Of a stretch of DNA of 64,000 bases, positions 37,892 to 50,743 are shown piece after piece (position 1 is the stretch's first letter; the number at the start of each line of letters is the position of its first letter). Where the stretch lies: NCBI GenBank assembly GCA_013397455.1, contig VYZB01000118.1, positions 795,260 through 859,259 on the forward strand, written 5' to 3'. The notes below the pieces were generated by a model that worked only from the letters and a program-made list of their open reading frames with translations, ran no database searches and had not been told where the DNA came from. The DNA is from Crotophaga sulcirostris (lineage: Eukaryota; Chordata; Aves; Cuculiformes; Crotophagidae). The position numbers and the translations under genes were made by a program.

Positions 37892-39834
37892 AAGTCACTC
37901 AGATACTTAAAAGACTATTAAAATTGATGTGAATATCAAAACATTTTAATGCTATATTCGAAAACATGGCTAGAACCTTTCTTCATTAAAGAAGCATGAC
38001 TAACTTCAGTAATATAACATCAGAAATAACAGTAAATAAAGGTGCTGTTGGTAGAGGGAAGAAGGCAGGGCAGAAAACTGTTAATTATTTCCCTCATCAA
38101 TATTGTTTTCAAATCTGGGGGACGCTGAGCATTTGTGGCTGCTGAAGATACAAGGAGGAATCTATGGAGCTAAAGACATTAAAATTACATAATGGTGACC
38201 TGGACAGACAAACCTTGAGAAACAAAGTTTACTTTCTTCTTCATCCTCTGAGAGAAAAAAAAGCAAAACAAAAAAGTCGCTGAATTTTTTTGCACCAGAC
38301 TTCATGATACTGTTATTGAAAATTTTAAAGGAAATACTAAGGAGGGAAAAGAGATGGTTTGAGTTTCACCATCTAAAACAACATAAAATAGAAGGAGGTT
38401 TTTGCTTTTGAAAGGCTACCTGATAAGTGGTCCACAAAAAATATATTTTCGTGGAACAAAAGCTTCCCCCCACCCCAGGAAATCGTTATTCGTCAAAAAA
38501 AGTGCCCAAGTTTGACACAGACTAATTAGACAAAGACATAAGTCTCTGATAGAATAAGTTATTGAGGTAGAATAAGCTTTTAATTTAAATTTGAGCCTTA
38601 CTGTCTTCAGCAGGTAAATACCCAGTCATTTCCCCATTCCCAGCTTCAGGGTGTCCCCTGTTGATTTTGCCACGTTTCTAAATACAGTTCTTATTACAAT
38701 TACATCTATGGTGTCCAGCCTAGTCTCCTGAAGAGTGAATATGTCAATGCAGTATCTCGTTGCATATAAGATTGCCAGGTTACTCAGCTGTTACTGTCTG
38801 ATGCCATCCGAACACATTGATCAGCTTCAAGGAAATTTGACAAATAAGTCACTAAATGAAAATTTTAATGATCAGTTTTATGAAAAACACATATTCAGGT
38901 ATACACAAAATACTCTTCAGGAAGTCCCAGTTAGAAAAGAAGCTTTATTGAAGAGCTACATCTTGTTAAGCATCAAAGACTACAGCTGCAATAACAGTTA
39001 GTATAAACTCAAGCAGAGCAAAGAACTTGTGCTCATGACTAGATATCCACACTATACATACACTGTATAGGGATGTGGCTGAATTTTGAACCAGCTCTAA
39101 CCTCGTTTTGTGAGATGAATCCCATTAGAAGCTGTTTTGATTTTGTTTCATACTAAAGGAATCAAGTTCACAGACTCTGCGCAAACCAAAGCACAGCATG
39201 TGGGTATAATGTGAGATTAGCTTCAGAAGCCCCTGATCCTACAGTGTATGCATAGATGCACCCAGGTAACCAAATCACTGACACAACCCAGAGGAAACCT
39301 ATCCTACTAGTTCTACTACTGTTTGCTCTGTTGCAGCAAATGATAGAAACTATAAATGATTCTCTCCTCCTAACACTTCTTGCTAAACATGTAGGGATGA
39401 ACAAAAATTCATCAGCTGTGAAAACAGTAAGGTACCAGTGGGAACTCATCAGAGAGGTAACTTGTTACTTCTGCCTGAAATCGGATCATCAAGTAAGGAT
39501 AATAAGACTGGAACAATATGGTGCAGGGCACCATCTGGAGAAATACAGAAACAGGAATACTAACACTGCCACGCTTTTTCCTCCAAATGAAGTGGTACAT
39601 GACAAGAGAAGAAAATGAAAAATGAACATACTATTCCTAAAGCAGGACTGTTGGGAAGATGAATTAATAGAGGAAGGGATTGAATATTCAGATACATATT
39701 TAAAATTGTGGGGGCTTTTTCACAAAACTCCAAACATTCGGGACATTGATGTCAATGTAAAATATCAGATTTTTCAGAAGAAGAATATTACAGTTAATAA
39801 TCTACACTGCTGGCAGTCAAATAAGGATTTTTTT
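37892..39834. other. Noncoding stretch, no gene recognised
   Basis: No named repeat or gene is seen. Overlapping sense (39,256-39,618) and antisense (39,168-39,449) frames without family signatures occur, most likely by chance. C-rich patch CCCCCCACCCC near 38,466-38,476. Confidence 0.5.
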
Positions 39835-40010
39835 TCACAGTATCACAGTATCACAATATCACAAGGTTGGAAAGGACCTTTGTGATCATCTGGTCCAACC
39901 TATAACCCAACACTAACGCCAGCTCATCTTCTAAACCATGGCACTGAGTGCCTCATCCAATCTCCTCTTAAACACCTCCAGGGATGGCAATTCCACCACC
40001 TCCCTGGGAA
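39835..40010 (-). mobile_element. CR1 LINE 3' end fragment, minus strand, variant octamer tail
   Basis: On the plus strand the segment starts with about three units of a TATCACAG-like octamer, then AAGGTTGGAAAGGACC, GATCATCTGGTCCAACC, CTAAACCATGGCACTGAGTG, and the CACCTCCAGGGATGGCAATT stretch found in antisense CR1 3' regions. It breaks off after CTCCCTGGGAA. This is the last ~150 bases of a CR1 coding end and 3' UTR, in a different subfamily from the two plus-strand copies because its 3' UTR and tail octamer differ. Confidence 0.9.
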
Positions 40011-43000
40011 ATTTTTAATTTTCTCCTATGCATTTGAAATAGGGGACTGACTGATCCACAAGGCAATGACTAGTCCCATCCTTACATGGAGGCAAAAAAG
40101 TGAAAACTGGGAATTCACTTGCACTTTTCTTACCCTGAGATACTGATTGAGTACCAAATATGTTCTAAGACATAATGCACACACTTTTAAAAAGGTTAAT
40201 TTTAATGATAGTGGCTACTTAATTGGCCTAGCTTGCCTGCTGTGTCCACTATCCCTCTAATAGAAGACATAAGAGGTAACTATGCCCTGCAGTCAAATGG
40301 TCAGGCAAGATATAAACCAATTTCCAGAAAACAGCCATTTATACTGAGGAGAAAATGAGAGAAAAGCTAGGGAGACAGACTGACAGCTCAAAGGCTCATC
40401 AGAGAATGAACTTTTAGCATATGGCAGGAAGCTGAAAGGAGCCGTGAGGTAAAACAGTAAAGATTGCTATCAGTTTGGGGCTGTTTTAACATATTTTGTT
40501 GTTGCTGTTCTTTCCTACAGTAAATAGAAGCTGGCATTTTTTTTTTGTTGGGTTTCACCTTCATTGGTAATTCAATATAAGTTACATTACAAAGCTATAA
40601 TATGAATCAAAGCCAATATGCATTAATGGTTTAAACTTCAAAATGATCATTAATAACTTAGGTAATCCCTGAATTAATGAGCTGGAGTCTGCAGACACTT
40701 TTTGCTGTTTCTTATCCTGTTCCTTAATGCTGAATTGTTGGACAAGAAAGATAAGTTTTCTAAGTAGAAATCACAGTGAACACTTTTATGACACCCCATC
40801 CTCCCCAGTGCAGTTGAAGGTAATGGGTTCTTCCATATTCTCTTTAGATTTGATAGTAAAAAATTGCACAAAACCTGAAAAGACTATATAGATATTTACT
40901 TCATAATAAAATTCATTAATTACAATGTAGTTGTAATTAGAATGGGGTAAGATGATAGGCAGTTCAAAATATTTTTAAATAACTGCTAGTACATTTTTCA
41001 ATATGAAGGAGAACAACTCCAGCTGAATTTCACCAAATATATAATTTATATAACAGGATTTTTAAAACCATCCTCTGACAAGACGCCAGGGTAGCTGGAA
41101 TAATTCCTTTGTTACTTTAAACTTCAAGTTGCATCAGATGGTGTTGTCAGCACAGACATAAAAATATTAGTCATATTCTAGTTATAGAGTAATTACACTG
41201 CAGAAAACATATGTCTATGGAAAAAGTTATAACTGAAAATGTCATAAATTCTAACACCCCACTATTTCATTTGCAGGTCTCAGTTTCTCTATTTGTCTTC
41301 CAGGTAAAATACATATTTCCCAATTTCTTGTGCAATATAAAAGAAAGGAAAAAAAGAAGGGTTATCTTTTTCATTTGTAGGTATCATCTAATGAGCGACA
41401 AATACAGGTAATGCAAGGAAATGTCAAAATATTTTTTTCATTTTATTGATCTGATGACAATTAAGGTTTTCTCCCTTGTCTTCAGAGAGATTCAGAAGGA
41501 AATACTCACTGCAGCTGCTCAGAAAGAGAAAGCGTTTTTCCCTTACCTCAGCACCTGCCACCTTTTCAGCCTAACAGTGAAAATCAGCACTGAAGCTGCA
41601 GGTTTGATACCTTGAGACTACTGAATGGACAGGGAAAATTGACTTGATATGGTTTATTAGCAGTAGTGAAGCAGCACAGTAAGCATTCATTCTATTCAAC
41701 GCTATAATGTTTTTTACATTTATTTAGTGGAGATATTATTTAAATTTCTCACAGTAGCTTTTATGTAGTAACTACAAATTCTGTTGTGGGAAATTCTGCC
41801 GACTTGAACAAGGATGAAATACTGGCAGTGTATACAAAGAATATAGGCATCAGGTCAGGAACACTGTAACAGTTATTCTTTTTGGGGTTCAGACAGAAGC
41901 GAGTAATCCGACATGGTACAATTTTTACTGTGGCTTTTTTTCTGTGTGACAAACAGCATGCAGAAAAATAAGCAGGATATTGGCAATATATCTCAGTATT
42001 CAGTAGAACAGCTCATCCTTTCTGTTTCCATTAAAACTTGACTTTAGTAGGGTTATATTGATTTATTCTAACTGATGATAAAGTCCTTTAGACTTTAACA
42101 ATTGTTGTAGATGTAAATTTAAAAGCTAAAAACTGCCAGTGCTGGTGGCTGAACATGGATTGGTGGCATATATTCCTTAACTCATCGTGGAGTTTTGGCC
42201 AGTCCTTTATTTTTTTCTTTAAGTAAAGATAGACTTTGATGTTTTTCTTAAGGCTTGTGTAATGCTGCTATACTGATTGCTCCTCAATAAGCAAAGATGA
42301 GAAAAGGACAAAATAAGCAGTAGCTGCACTATGACGCAGTATGACAGAAGCATTCTTTGTGTTTATCCCTTTACAGACTGGAGGTGATTAGAAACTGCTA
42401 TTTCATCCTTTCTCCTACCTCACTGTGACTTAAATACTGCAAGCTTACACAGCAAAACCTACAATTGGCCATTGACCCAAGAAATCCAAGCAGAACAACT
42501 GAAAGACTGGAAAAAGAGTTAAAAATTACTTTTTCCCCCTGATACTTCCTTAATTCTTAGGACTGCTTGTAAACCATTGAAACCAGTTGAAAGAACAACC
42601 ACTTCACATCTTAAGGCATAAAAAGGGCTGAAATGGAGTCTAATAAATAGTTTCCAGCCTTGGATCCAAAATCTTTTTTTTATATGATAAACCAGAAAAG
42701 GGAAGCCATTAAAGCAAATAAACTATAAATTACTTAAAAAAAAATAAAACAAAATATAATTTAAAATGAGAATTGTGAAATTCTTAAAATTTACAGGAAA
42801 AATAATATATGGAAACTGAAACAAAAATGAATATGAACAACAAGGGGATTTTTAGTGTATAATATTATGTTTAGCACCCTGACTATTTAACTTGTAAATA
42901 GAAGTGCTATAGTTGCATTTGACAGCTCCATGCAACAGATTTATCCTGTTAGATACATGTAAACACCTGTTTTGTACATGCAGAAATCAAGTGTTCATGG

Positions 43001-46000
43001 CTTTGTAAGTTTGCCAAATCTTTTATTACATGAATGAAGATGGATTTTACTGACCCATTAAAAATTTTTTAACCCAGTATAGCATGTAAAGGTAATATAT
43101 CTGAAAATACAAAACTAATTTCTCCCTTCACCAATCCAAACTGATACTCATAACCAGTCCAAATGGTTTTTTCCATGTCAATGAATCCTTATTTAAAGTA
43201 TATTTTGAACAAAATTGGCATAGAACATATTATTGGTTGTTACACAAACTACTTGGTCTGCCGTAGCATTTAAAACCTGTTTTAGGACTTTGCCAAAGCA
43301 TATTCTTAATAATACCTAAAACTGATCTTATTCCTTCAATAAAACTTTCCTTTGCTATTTATAACTAGAATCCACAGGCTCTGGTCACATTTCCGTGCAA
43401 TTCTAGCTTCACTAAATAAGATCCTATATTTACGATTCCCAAATGTCTTCACAGTCATAAGGCTGAGAAGATGACTACTAAGAAGTTCCTTACCTCCATG
43501 GGGTCTGAAATAGGAGTAGACTCCTTCTGCACCACCTTTTTCCCTGTTACATTATGTCATAACAATCTGTTGCACAGAGTACTTCCTCACCTCTTTCTTA
43601 GAACAGTGACAATATATTTTACTCTAAGGAAATCTTCAGTATTAGGCTAAGCAAGATAGCCCTCAAACTGTACTATACTCCCCAGCTTGTGTAGAATACA
43701 AACAAACTTCCCCCAGTTTTATGTTTATGAATGAAACAGGCGTGGAACACGAAGATGCAGAGTTCACTCATTTCATGAATAAATCACAAATCAAGACAAC
43801 GTGTGACCCTCATTCACCTGTTCTAATGTGAGCTGTCAGTGAAGGGCATTGCATTCTTCTCACTGCCTTTCAGCCCCAGAAGAGGACTTGCATCTTATTT
43901 TCTTGGGTTTCACATAAACTAGAGTTGGTAGGTGCCCTGTCATCTACTTCCAACACATATCAACATTCACAGCTTACAGAAATCTTTAAGTCAGACCTAC
44001 GTTACTCTCTTCATACTCTCCTTTCTTTCAATCTAAGAATCTTCCCAGTGATTTCAAGCTCTGAGGGACTGATTTTTAAAAGTCGTATTCCTTCCACAGC
44101 TTTTTCATCATTTTCTACCCTGTAGCTTGCCCACTGAAGCTTTGCGCTGTGCTGTTACTCCCTCACCTGCTCTTTCAGTTCATTGCAGTTTGTTAATTTT
44201 TTAACTTCTCCTGGCTAAACTAGGGTTTACCAGTGAAAGTCTAATGCATTCTCATTGCTGTGACCAAAAAAGACAAACCAAACTGCTTCCAGATCATACA
44301 GAGACAGTTTATTTGGGGTTTTAAAGGGAAATATAAGTTGGTAATGAAGCTTTTAGAACTATGAGAAGCATTTTGAGCAAGTGCCTGCTGCTTATGTAAA
44401 GATTTACGTGTAAAGCAACTTGAAAATGTTTGATTTGCCTTACGTTGCTTTTTACAAAGTCCAGAAAGTATTTTTAAAATGTTCTCAGATTCCTAATAAA
44501 ACCAGAAACATCAAGGGAGTTTGGGGATTTTTTTTTCTAAATATGTATTTGTAATTACCATTACGTATTACCATATTACACATATTCATAAAATTACTGC
44601 ATGATTTGAGGAATGAAAGCTGCTTAGCCCTTTGAAGAATTTCAAGTAATAAGATATTTAATGAAAAAGCAAAGTATCAGCAGTCTGATTTCCCATGCAA
44701 ACACATGCCAAATATATACTCTCCTCCAAGGCAGATTTGGGTTAGAGAGACCCTAGATTACGGCAGAAATTCTTTGCCAGTTACGTTAATACAAAGTGAG
44801 TGTGGTAATATTTTTAATAGTATGCCCAGATAAACAAATGTTTTGTAATTTTTGTTAAACGTCCATTTACCAATAGTAATACCTCACCACTGAAAGCAGG
44901 ACTGGAGTCAGTGCAGACTGCATCTGTTTTTAAAAGCTGTTCTTTTGTTCCTTAATCCTGTATTCAGGGAATACTGCAAGTTCCGATAATCAGCCTGCTA
45001 TTTCACTCAGACTTTGTTGTTATAAATGTATTAACTTTTTCATAAAACAATCTGTATTTGCAATTAATCAAGTGAGTTGTCTCTTTAAGATAGTAGCCTA
45101 GCAACTTCCCTGAAACCAGGGAAGATCTCAGTTGGTGCCGCAGACCAACACAATTATTATCTCAAGTCTGATCTAACTTGTGCAAATGTTTCAAAGCATT
45201 CTTCTGATTAAAAGGGAAGAGAGAAAAAAATTTGGTGGAAGTTGAAAAAAAGTTATATGTAGGTGAATATTCTTTATGTGCATGTGAACCAAAGAATTTT
45301 TGAGGGGACAACTAATGTATTATTTGTCTAGATATTAATAAAAATGTTTTAGAATTCCAAACAGGTTCAACAATGAAAAAAGTAGTTGATTTTCTTCTTG
45401 TTGTTTTGCTTCATCTCCAAACTAACCACTTATTCAAGTAGAGCGAAAGTAGGATGCTGCAAACATGCAAGACTTGATGACTTTGGTTTTGACTAAGCCT
45501 TTCACAGCTCCATGGCATGGAGTCTCGAGATACTGGGGTTCCCAGGGCTCCAAGTTACCTCAATACCATTGCTCAGTCGCAGCTGCAGACTTTCAAAGCT
45601 TTGGCTGAAAATGGTCACAGGCCCACCTTTGTATCAAAACCAGATAGATTGTTGAACAAGAGTAAATGAAACCCCAGGGACAGAGATATACCAGGGTCTC
45701 AGTTTTGCACATACATTGGTCATAGGTACACGACATGTTTCATTATTTATAATGTCTTCTTTCAAATTTAAAACGGAATTCTGCTTCCTCTCCCCTTTGA
45801 AATGTATGCTACAATGAACAGTAAATATGCTTCTTTCCTCTGGCAGAACAACTAGTGCCAGAAGATAGTGATCGACAACGTACAAGACAGGTCTCCCTGC
45901 CCATGTCTTCCCTGAATGTTTAGCATGTTCAACAAGATGGACACAGTCTATTGCTGTGCAGAAAATTCGAAGGATCATGGTAGGGAAAAGTTTTCATAGT

Positions 46001-47933
46001 TTTTCAGTTTGCTTTCTCTGAGCATCTTACAATGGTCAAAAGCCTGAAACTATACAGGGCTCATTTTAAACTTTCAATTTAACATCAGTTTACAGGGACT
46101 AATGTGAAGACAAGTATGTCCCTCATGTAAAGTTGTTTTTGTTTTTCCCCTGAATATTCAGGCGAGCAGCAGCTGAAACTTGTTTTCTGAAATCTACTTG
46201 TGTTCATTACCAGAGAAGCAGAACAATTCTGATTCAAATTGCTGAAAGGAGTTCATTTAAATCAATATATATTTCTTCAGGGCTTTCTAGCTGGGGTCAG
46301 AGATAAAGATTGTTGCAAGTAATAGTAGCTGTCTACCAAAGACATAACCACTGAATGCTGAGAGGCCTAGATGATTGGTTCGTGTAATCACCTAAATTTA
46401 CATGATTTGTATGAAACTGAGGATGTTTTGTTTTTTTCTTTTAGTACAACCTGATTATGAAAGTCCCTCCTACTACACAGTGGCCAAGCACTTATGTCAT
46501 TCTTAAAAGCAGTGATGTTAAAATTACTCCAAAAAAATTAATCCTGTTTTTATCTTTTCAAAGGACTGCCTAAAAAGTCAATTTCTATAAATCCCCATTT
46601 GACCATCTGTGGATTAATATTGTTATTACATCTTGTTACTTAACTTCTAGTACCTTCTGTCTTCCAGATCTCCTTCCAATGTATTATACTGCTAAAGACC
46701 AACAGACTGTTCGTTGAGCCAAAAAGCAGAAATTTATGTCATTTCTAAAATATTTCTTTAGAAAAGCTGATTAAGGCTCAATGTTCTTGTCACAGCAATC
46801 AAAGAAAGTTCTCTCAGACTGCAAATAGTCAATAGCTGCTTCAGATCCTAAAACATGAAGATATATAAGGGATAAGAATCAATATGATGCAGTCAAAAGG
46901 AGAGGTAGTAATAAGAACTGAGTTAAATTTAAGAGAGAGAGGGTTGGCAGAGGATGTTTGCCTATCTGCTGTCTTCACCTTTGCAATTCCTTTCCTGGTC
47001 TAGACAAACAGAATTCTACAGTCAGAAGACTTTCGGGCTTGTACTTAAAAATATGAGAAGTGGGAGAAGTGGGCAGATAACTGAAAGAAGATGTACACAT
47101 ATCATGTAGAAGAACAAGACCGAACTTGGAGTATTTGGCCTCTTATTTGTTTACATGCTATAGGAATCAGATTATATTTGTTTTACATAATTAAACTATT
47201 CTGTATATGCAAGGCATAGCATGATCTCCTGATTATATCCAAAAGAAATGTGGATATTGGGACTTTAATATGAAGTGCTAATACTTCCTAAAAATCACCT
47301 TTGTCTGTCAACCTCAGTCATACCTACTAGAATGTTACTGTGCTCCTGTGAGTAGCATAAGTTAAATATGCTTCACTGAAACTAGCAGGGAAGCATTTTG
47401 TTTCATCAGTTTTGATTACCTGTCTTCTAGCTGCACTATACGACCCATTTACAGTTTTGTTTTCTAAGACAGGTTATACACTAACTCTAAGAGAACAAAA
47501 GATTCCATCCTTGTGCTATGAATAGCATAGATTGCCTCACCCTTGAATTGTGTCATCAGGGACAAAAGACAGCTGTCATCCTTGCAAGCTAGGAGATATT
47601 CCAACAACTTCTGCAGAGTTGCTCTATTTAATTGTAAGTTTCTTCAGGAGCTCAAGGACCTGCTTCCTAGTTTGGTATCATCTGCCATGACATGAGACAC
47701 AATTTTACCAATCATTTCACGCAAGGCATTAATCTATCAACTTCCAGATGTTCAGCAGCCCAGGCTGCGATCTGCCTGGAAACCTCAAGCAACTAAATAC
47801 AGTGAGTTTCTATATAAATATGTTCAACCGATTAGACTGTGAATTTGTGCTACACTGCTGACACATCATATTTACTAAACATGACCAGATCAAAAGGTGT
47901 ATAGATAGTATGCCCAAGGCATCGCTGATTTTT
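40011..47933. other. Long AT-rich noncoding stretch, no gene recognised
   Basis: I see no gene or named repeat. Poly-T or A-rich tracts occur near 40,535-40,550 and 42,735-42,770. The longest minus-strand frame (114 codons, 45,634-45,978) has no recognisable domain, and its surroundings do not look like an exon. Confidence 0.5.
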
Positions 47934-47938
47934 ATCAC
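47934..47938. repeat. Left target-site duplication of solo LTR (ATCAC)
   Basis: The 5-base word ATCAC lies directly before the LTR and is repeated directly after it at 48,798-48,802. Five-base duplications are typical of ERVL-type integration, though not exclusive to it. Confidence 0.8.
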
Positions 47939-48143
47939 TATATTGGGTTTACATGGCCAGGATTTGGTAGTGGGGGGGCTACAGGGGTGGCTTCTGTGAG
48001 ACATTGCTAGAAGCTTCCCCTACATCCAATACGGCCAGTGCCAGCCAGCTCCAACAGACCCACCACTGGCCCAAGAGTCCATGTAGGATCCCACACCAGA
48101 GCAGGGATGCTCACAAGAGATTGTAAGCCCATGGGAAGCCTGC

Positions 48144-48384
48144 ACTGGAGCAGCCTTCTGACAGGACCTGTGGAGAGAGGAGTGCATGCTAAAGTAGTTT
48201 TGCTGGCAGGACTTGTGTCCCTGTAGGGGGCTGACACTGGAGCAGTGAGTTCCTGAAGGACTGCAAACAGTGGAAGTAACCCATAATGGAGCAGTTCATG
48301 AAGAACTGTAGCCCATGGGAAGGACTCAGGTTGGAGCAGTTCATGGAGGACTGTATGCTGTGGGAGGGACCCCATACTGAAGCA
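48144..48384. repeat. Degenerate ~46-bp tandem array inside the LTR
   Basis: A core close to ACTGGAGCAG occurs at 48,144, 48,188 (degraded to GCTAAAGTAG), 48,236, 48,285, 48,330 and 48,375, spaced 44-49 bases. Between cores a GAAGGACTG / CCCATGGGAAGGA-type segment recurs. The array is part of the LTR consensus rather than a later expansion. Confidence 0.8.
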
Positions 48385-48607
48385 GGAGTCAGTGTAAGGA
48401 GTCATTCTCCTGAGGAGGAAGGAGTGGCAGAAGCAACGTGTGACGAACTGACCATAACTCTTGTTCCCTGTCTTGCTGTGCCAATCGGAGTGAGGTTATA
48501 GAGAAAATTGGGAGTAAAGTTCAGCTCAGGAGGAAGGGAGGGGTTGGAGGAAGCTGGTTTTAGGATTTGTTTTTTGTTTCTCATTATCTTAATCTGGTTT
48601 GATTAGT

Positions 48608-48613
48608 AATAAA
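48608..48613 (+). promoter_or_regulatory. LTR polyadenylation signal AATAAA
   Basis: AATAAA lies in a TAATAAATTAAACC context at the junction of the array-bearing part and the 3' part of the LTR, where an R-region polyadenylation signal is expected. It is intact in sequence; use by the cell is unknown. Confidence 0.6.
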
Positions 48614-48797
48614 TTAAACCAGTTTCCTCAAATTGAGTCTATTTTACCTGTGATGGTAATTGGTGAGTGATCTCTCCCTGTCCTTATCTTGACCCATGAG
48701 CCTTCCATTACATTTTTCTCTCCCCTGCCCCTGAGGAGGGGAATGATAGAGCAGCTTCGACGAACATCTGTCGTCCAACCTGGGTTGACCCACCACA

Positions 48798-48802
48798 ATC
48801 AC
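48798..48802. repeat. Right target-site duplication of solo LTR (ATCAC)
   Basis: This word is identical to 47,934-47,938 and immediately follows the LTR's CACA end, which fixes both boundaries of the insertion. Confidence 0.8.
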
Positions 48803-49782
48803 AAGACAGTAACTGTCTTTACCAAAACTTCTTAAGGGATGTCATCTAAACAACATTTTCATAGGGGATACTGGACTTGTTACAGGAATGTAATCTTCAA
48901 CTCTTGGACACCTAATTTCAGATGAGAATAATATATTCCAGAAGAGCCCAAAACTGTAGGCTTTGTGACCATTTAAAAATCTGAAAGTAAATATCAGCAC
49001 AGCTTACCCAATTTTTTTTCCAAATTCATTAGAGAAATTAGTGCTTAAAAGAATGTTAGGAAGGGTTGTCAAGACTTTAGCTTGTAATGCTATTCTAATA
49101 AGTCCACAAATAGTCCATTCATGTGGTGGTCCTATAATATTAACAATTAAAATTTTGATAAAGAAGAATTCACAATAGTTTCAAGGGCTGACAGTGATTC
49201 ATAGTTCCTCTTCAGTAGTTCTGGTTAAGGAACAACTAGCTTAGAAACTGAGCTGATCTACCAACTAGAAATACTTCTTTTTAGACTAGGTTTAAAACAC
49301 GGATAGGTCAGTACAGAATGCTTTCATTCCCTGTCTGCAGATAATTAGAAGGCTTTCATCTGATGGAAGGTGACATTTCAACACTTTGTAAGCACACCAT
49401 GTACTACAGATGTACTTCTAAAAAGGTGATTTACATTATGAGTGCAATGGTAACACCAAAAACAGGTCCCTTGGGTTGTCAGGAGGGGAAAAGTTCTCAC
49501 ATAATACATGGCTAGAGTAATAAAGAATTCTTAATGTCTATAGAATCTTAATTTTTATTCTTTTTTTTCCTTTTGTCTCCCTTTTTTTAGAACTAGAGTA
49601 CTCTTGAATCGTTGAAGTAAAAATAAGCATATGTTTGTGTTCTTGCATCCACAGACTCAAGCAGTGATAAGAGTTGTTTAATTGAGTTGGTACTGGTATT
49701 GATTGCTCATTGCTTAAAAAGGAACTTGCAGGTTAATCAGATCTGTAAGTGTCTTTCTCATTATTTACATTGCTGAAAAGGA
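48803..49782. other. AT-rich noncoding stretch
   Basis: No gene or repeat is recognised between the LTR and the minus-strand coding-like relic. T-rich runs occur near 49,558-49,590. Confidence 0.5.
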
Positions 49783-50743
49783 TTAAATATTAGGAGGAAA
49801 GACCAAGGTTTGCTTTGCCAGATAAATAAAAATCAATTTGTTGTCGTTAGTAAATGTGTTAAAAGTAGCAAGGTAACAAATCCTGCAGCCCTCTCGAGGA
49901 TGATTTTTCAAGACAGAGTAGCCTCTGAAAAGCATTAAAGACATGGCTGTGAACACAGCACCATGTAGGAGGTATTGCTCACTCCCTCTTCTGGTTAATT
50001 CTTCTGTTAACCTCATTTCTAAATCTGATTTTTCATGTAATGTGTGATATTAATCTCCACAGGGGATGGACAATTACACACAGCTGTTTCTTCTTTTAAT
50101 CTTGTTTCCAATTCATGGCTTGGACATTTCTCATGCAAATTATTTGTGTTCATGACATTCAGGTTCTCTAACAGATCGGCAGACAGTTAATGACACTGGA
50201 TGTAGATCTTGACAAGTTCCTAAAATGCCAAACACCTTCACCACATATTGTTTTGCAGCTGTACTTGCAAATTCCATATCCTTATGTGCTTGTATCTCTC
50301 TGACTACCTGCAACACACATTGTTGTATTGCTAGCAGCCAAAGTTTCTCGGCGAACTCTCTTGCCAAGTTCCAGCAGCAGCAGTACCAAGTACTATGTTC
50401 AATAGCAATATCCCCTGGATTTGTACCAGGCTGCAAAGTACATGGATTTATAAATTAGGGAAAGTTGAACCTGGTGTAAGATGAAGTTGTCAGCAAAATG
50501 ATATACATGTTTAAGTCTCTGTTCTCTAAAACTGTCCTGTTGCCTATACTGGAAACATTTTTCATCTGATGATTTATCTTCCCAGATTGGTAGATCATGG
50601 ATGCACACAATTTGTATGAGGGTAAGTTCTTCCTCCTCCCACATAGTAGGATCTAGTTCTGCAGTAAGGGGTATATATTTCCATGCCCATGTAAAAGCAG
50701 AACAGCTTCTTATCTCACTAAATTGCCTGACATACCATACAAG
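49783..50743 (-). pseudogene. Possible decayed coding sequence of unknown origin (minus strand)
   Basis: On the minus strand a chain of open frames hands over from one to the next. About 115 codons are open from 50,743 to 50,399 (an ATG lies at 50,644), then 98 codons from 50,436 to 50,140, then about 55 codons from 50,186 to 50,019, then 77 codons from 50,016 to 49,783. Each begins close to where the last ends, and the second and fourth are in the same frame. The inferred residues are mixed and rich in Trp, Cys and helix-formers, not the low-complexity type typical of chance frames in AT-rich DNA. I recognise no domain. It may be a processed pseudogene, an old retroelement or viral relic, or chance. 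Confidence 0.3.

Larger units (their letters stand above)
47939..48797 (+). mobile_element. Solo LTR of an avian endogenous retrovirus (ERVL-like)
   Basis: An 859-bp element lies between perfect 5-bp direct repeats. It starts TATATTGGGTTTACATGG, where the usual terminal TG appears mutated to TA, and ends CCCACCACA. The body follows a bird LTR type that I recognise from memory: GGGGGGGCTACAGGGGTGGC near the left end, a GGAGCAG-centred tandem array in the middle, an AATAAA polyadenylation signal at 48,608-48,613, then CTGTCCTTATCTTGACCC and a GGGTTGACCCACCACA end. No internal viral genes or second LTR flank it, so the provirus was removed by LTR-LTR recombination. The 5-bp duplication favours an ERVL relationship, but the exact family name is uncertain. 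Confidence 0.9.

Noticed and set aside
39168..39618. Overlapping sense and antisense frames as a gene pair
   Set aside because: No motifs; two overlapping opposite frames in one segment are more likely a composition effect.
45634..45978. 114-codon minus-strand frame as a gene or retrogene
   Set aside because: No family signature and no neighbouring frames that extend it; unlike the 49.8-50.7 kb relay it stands alone.
48007..48584. Frames on both strands within the LTR
   Set aside because: They come from the tandem array and GC-rich LTR body and are not viral genes; the internal region of the provirus is absent.
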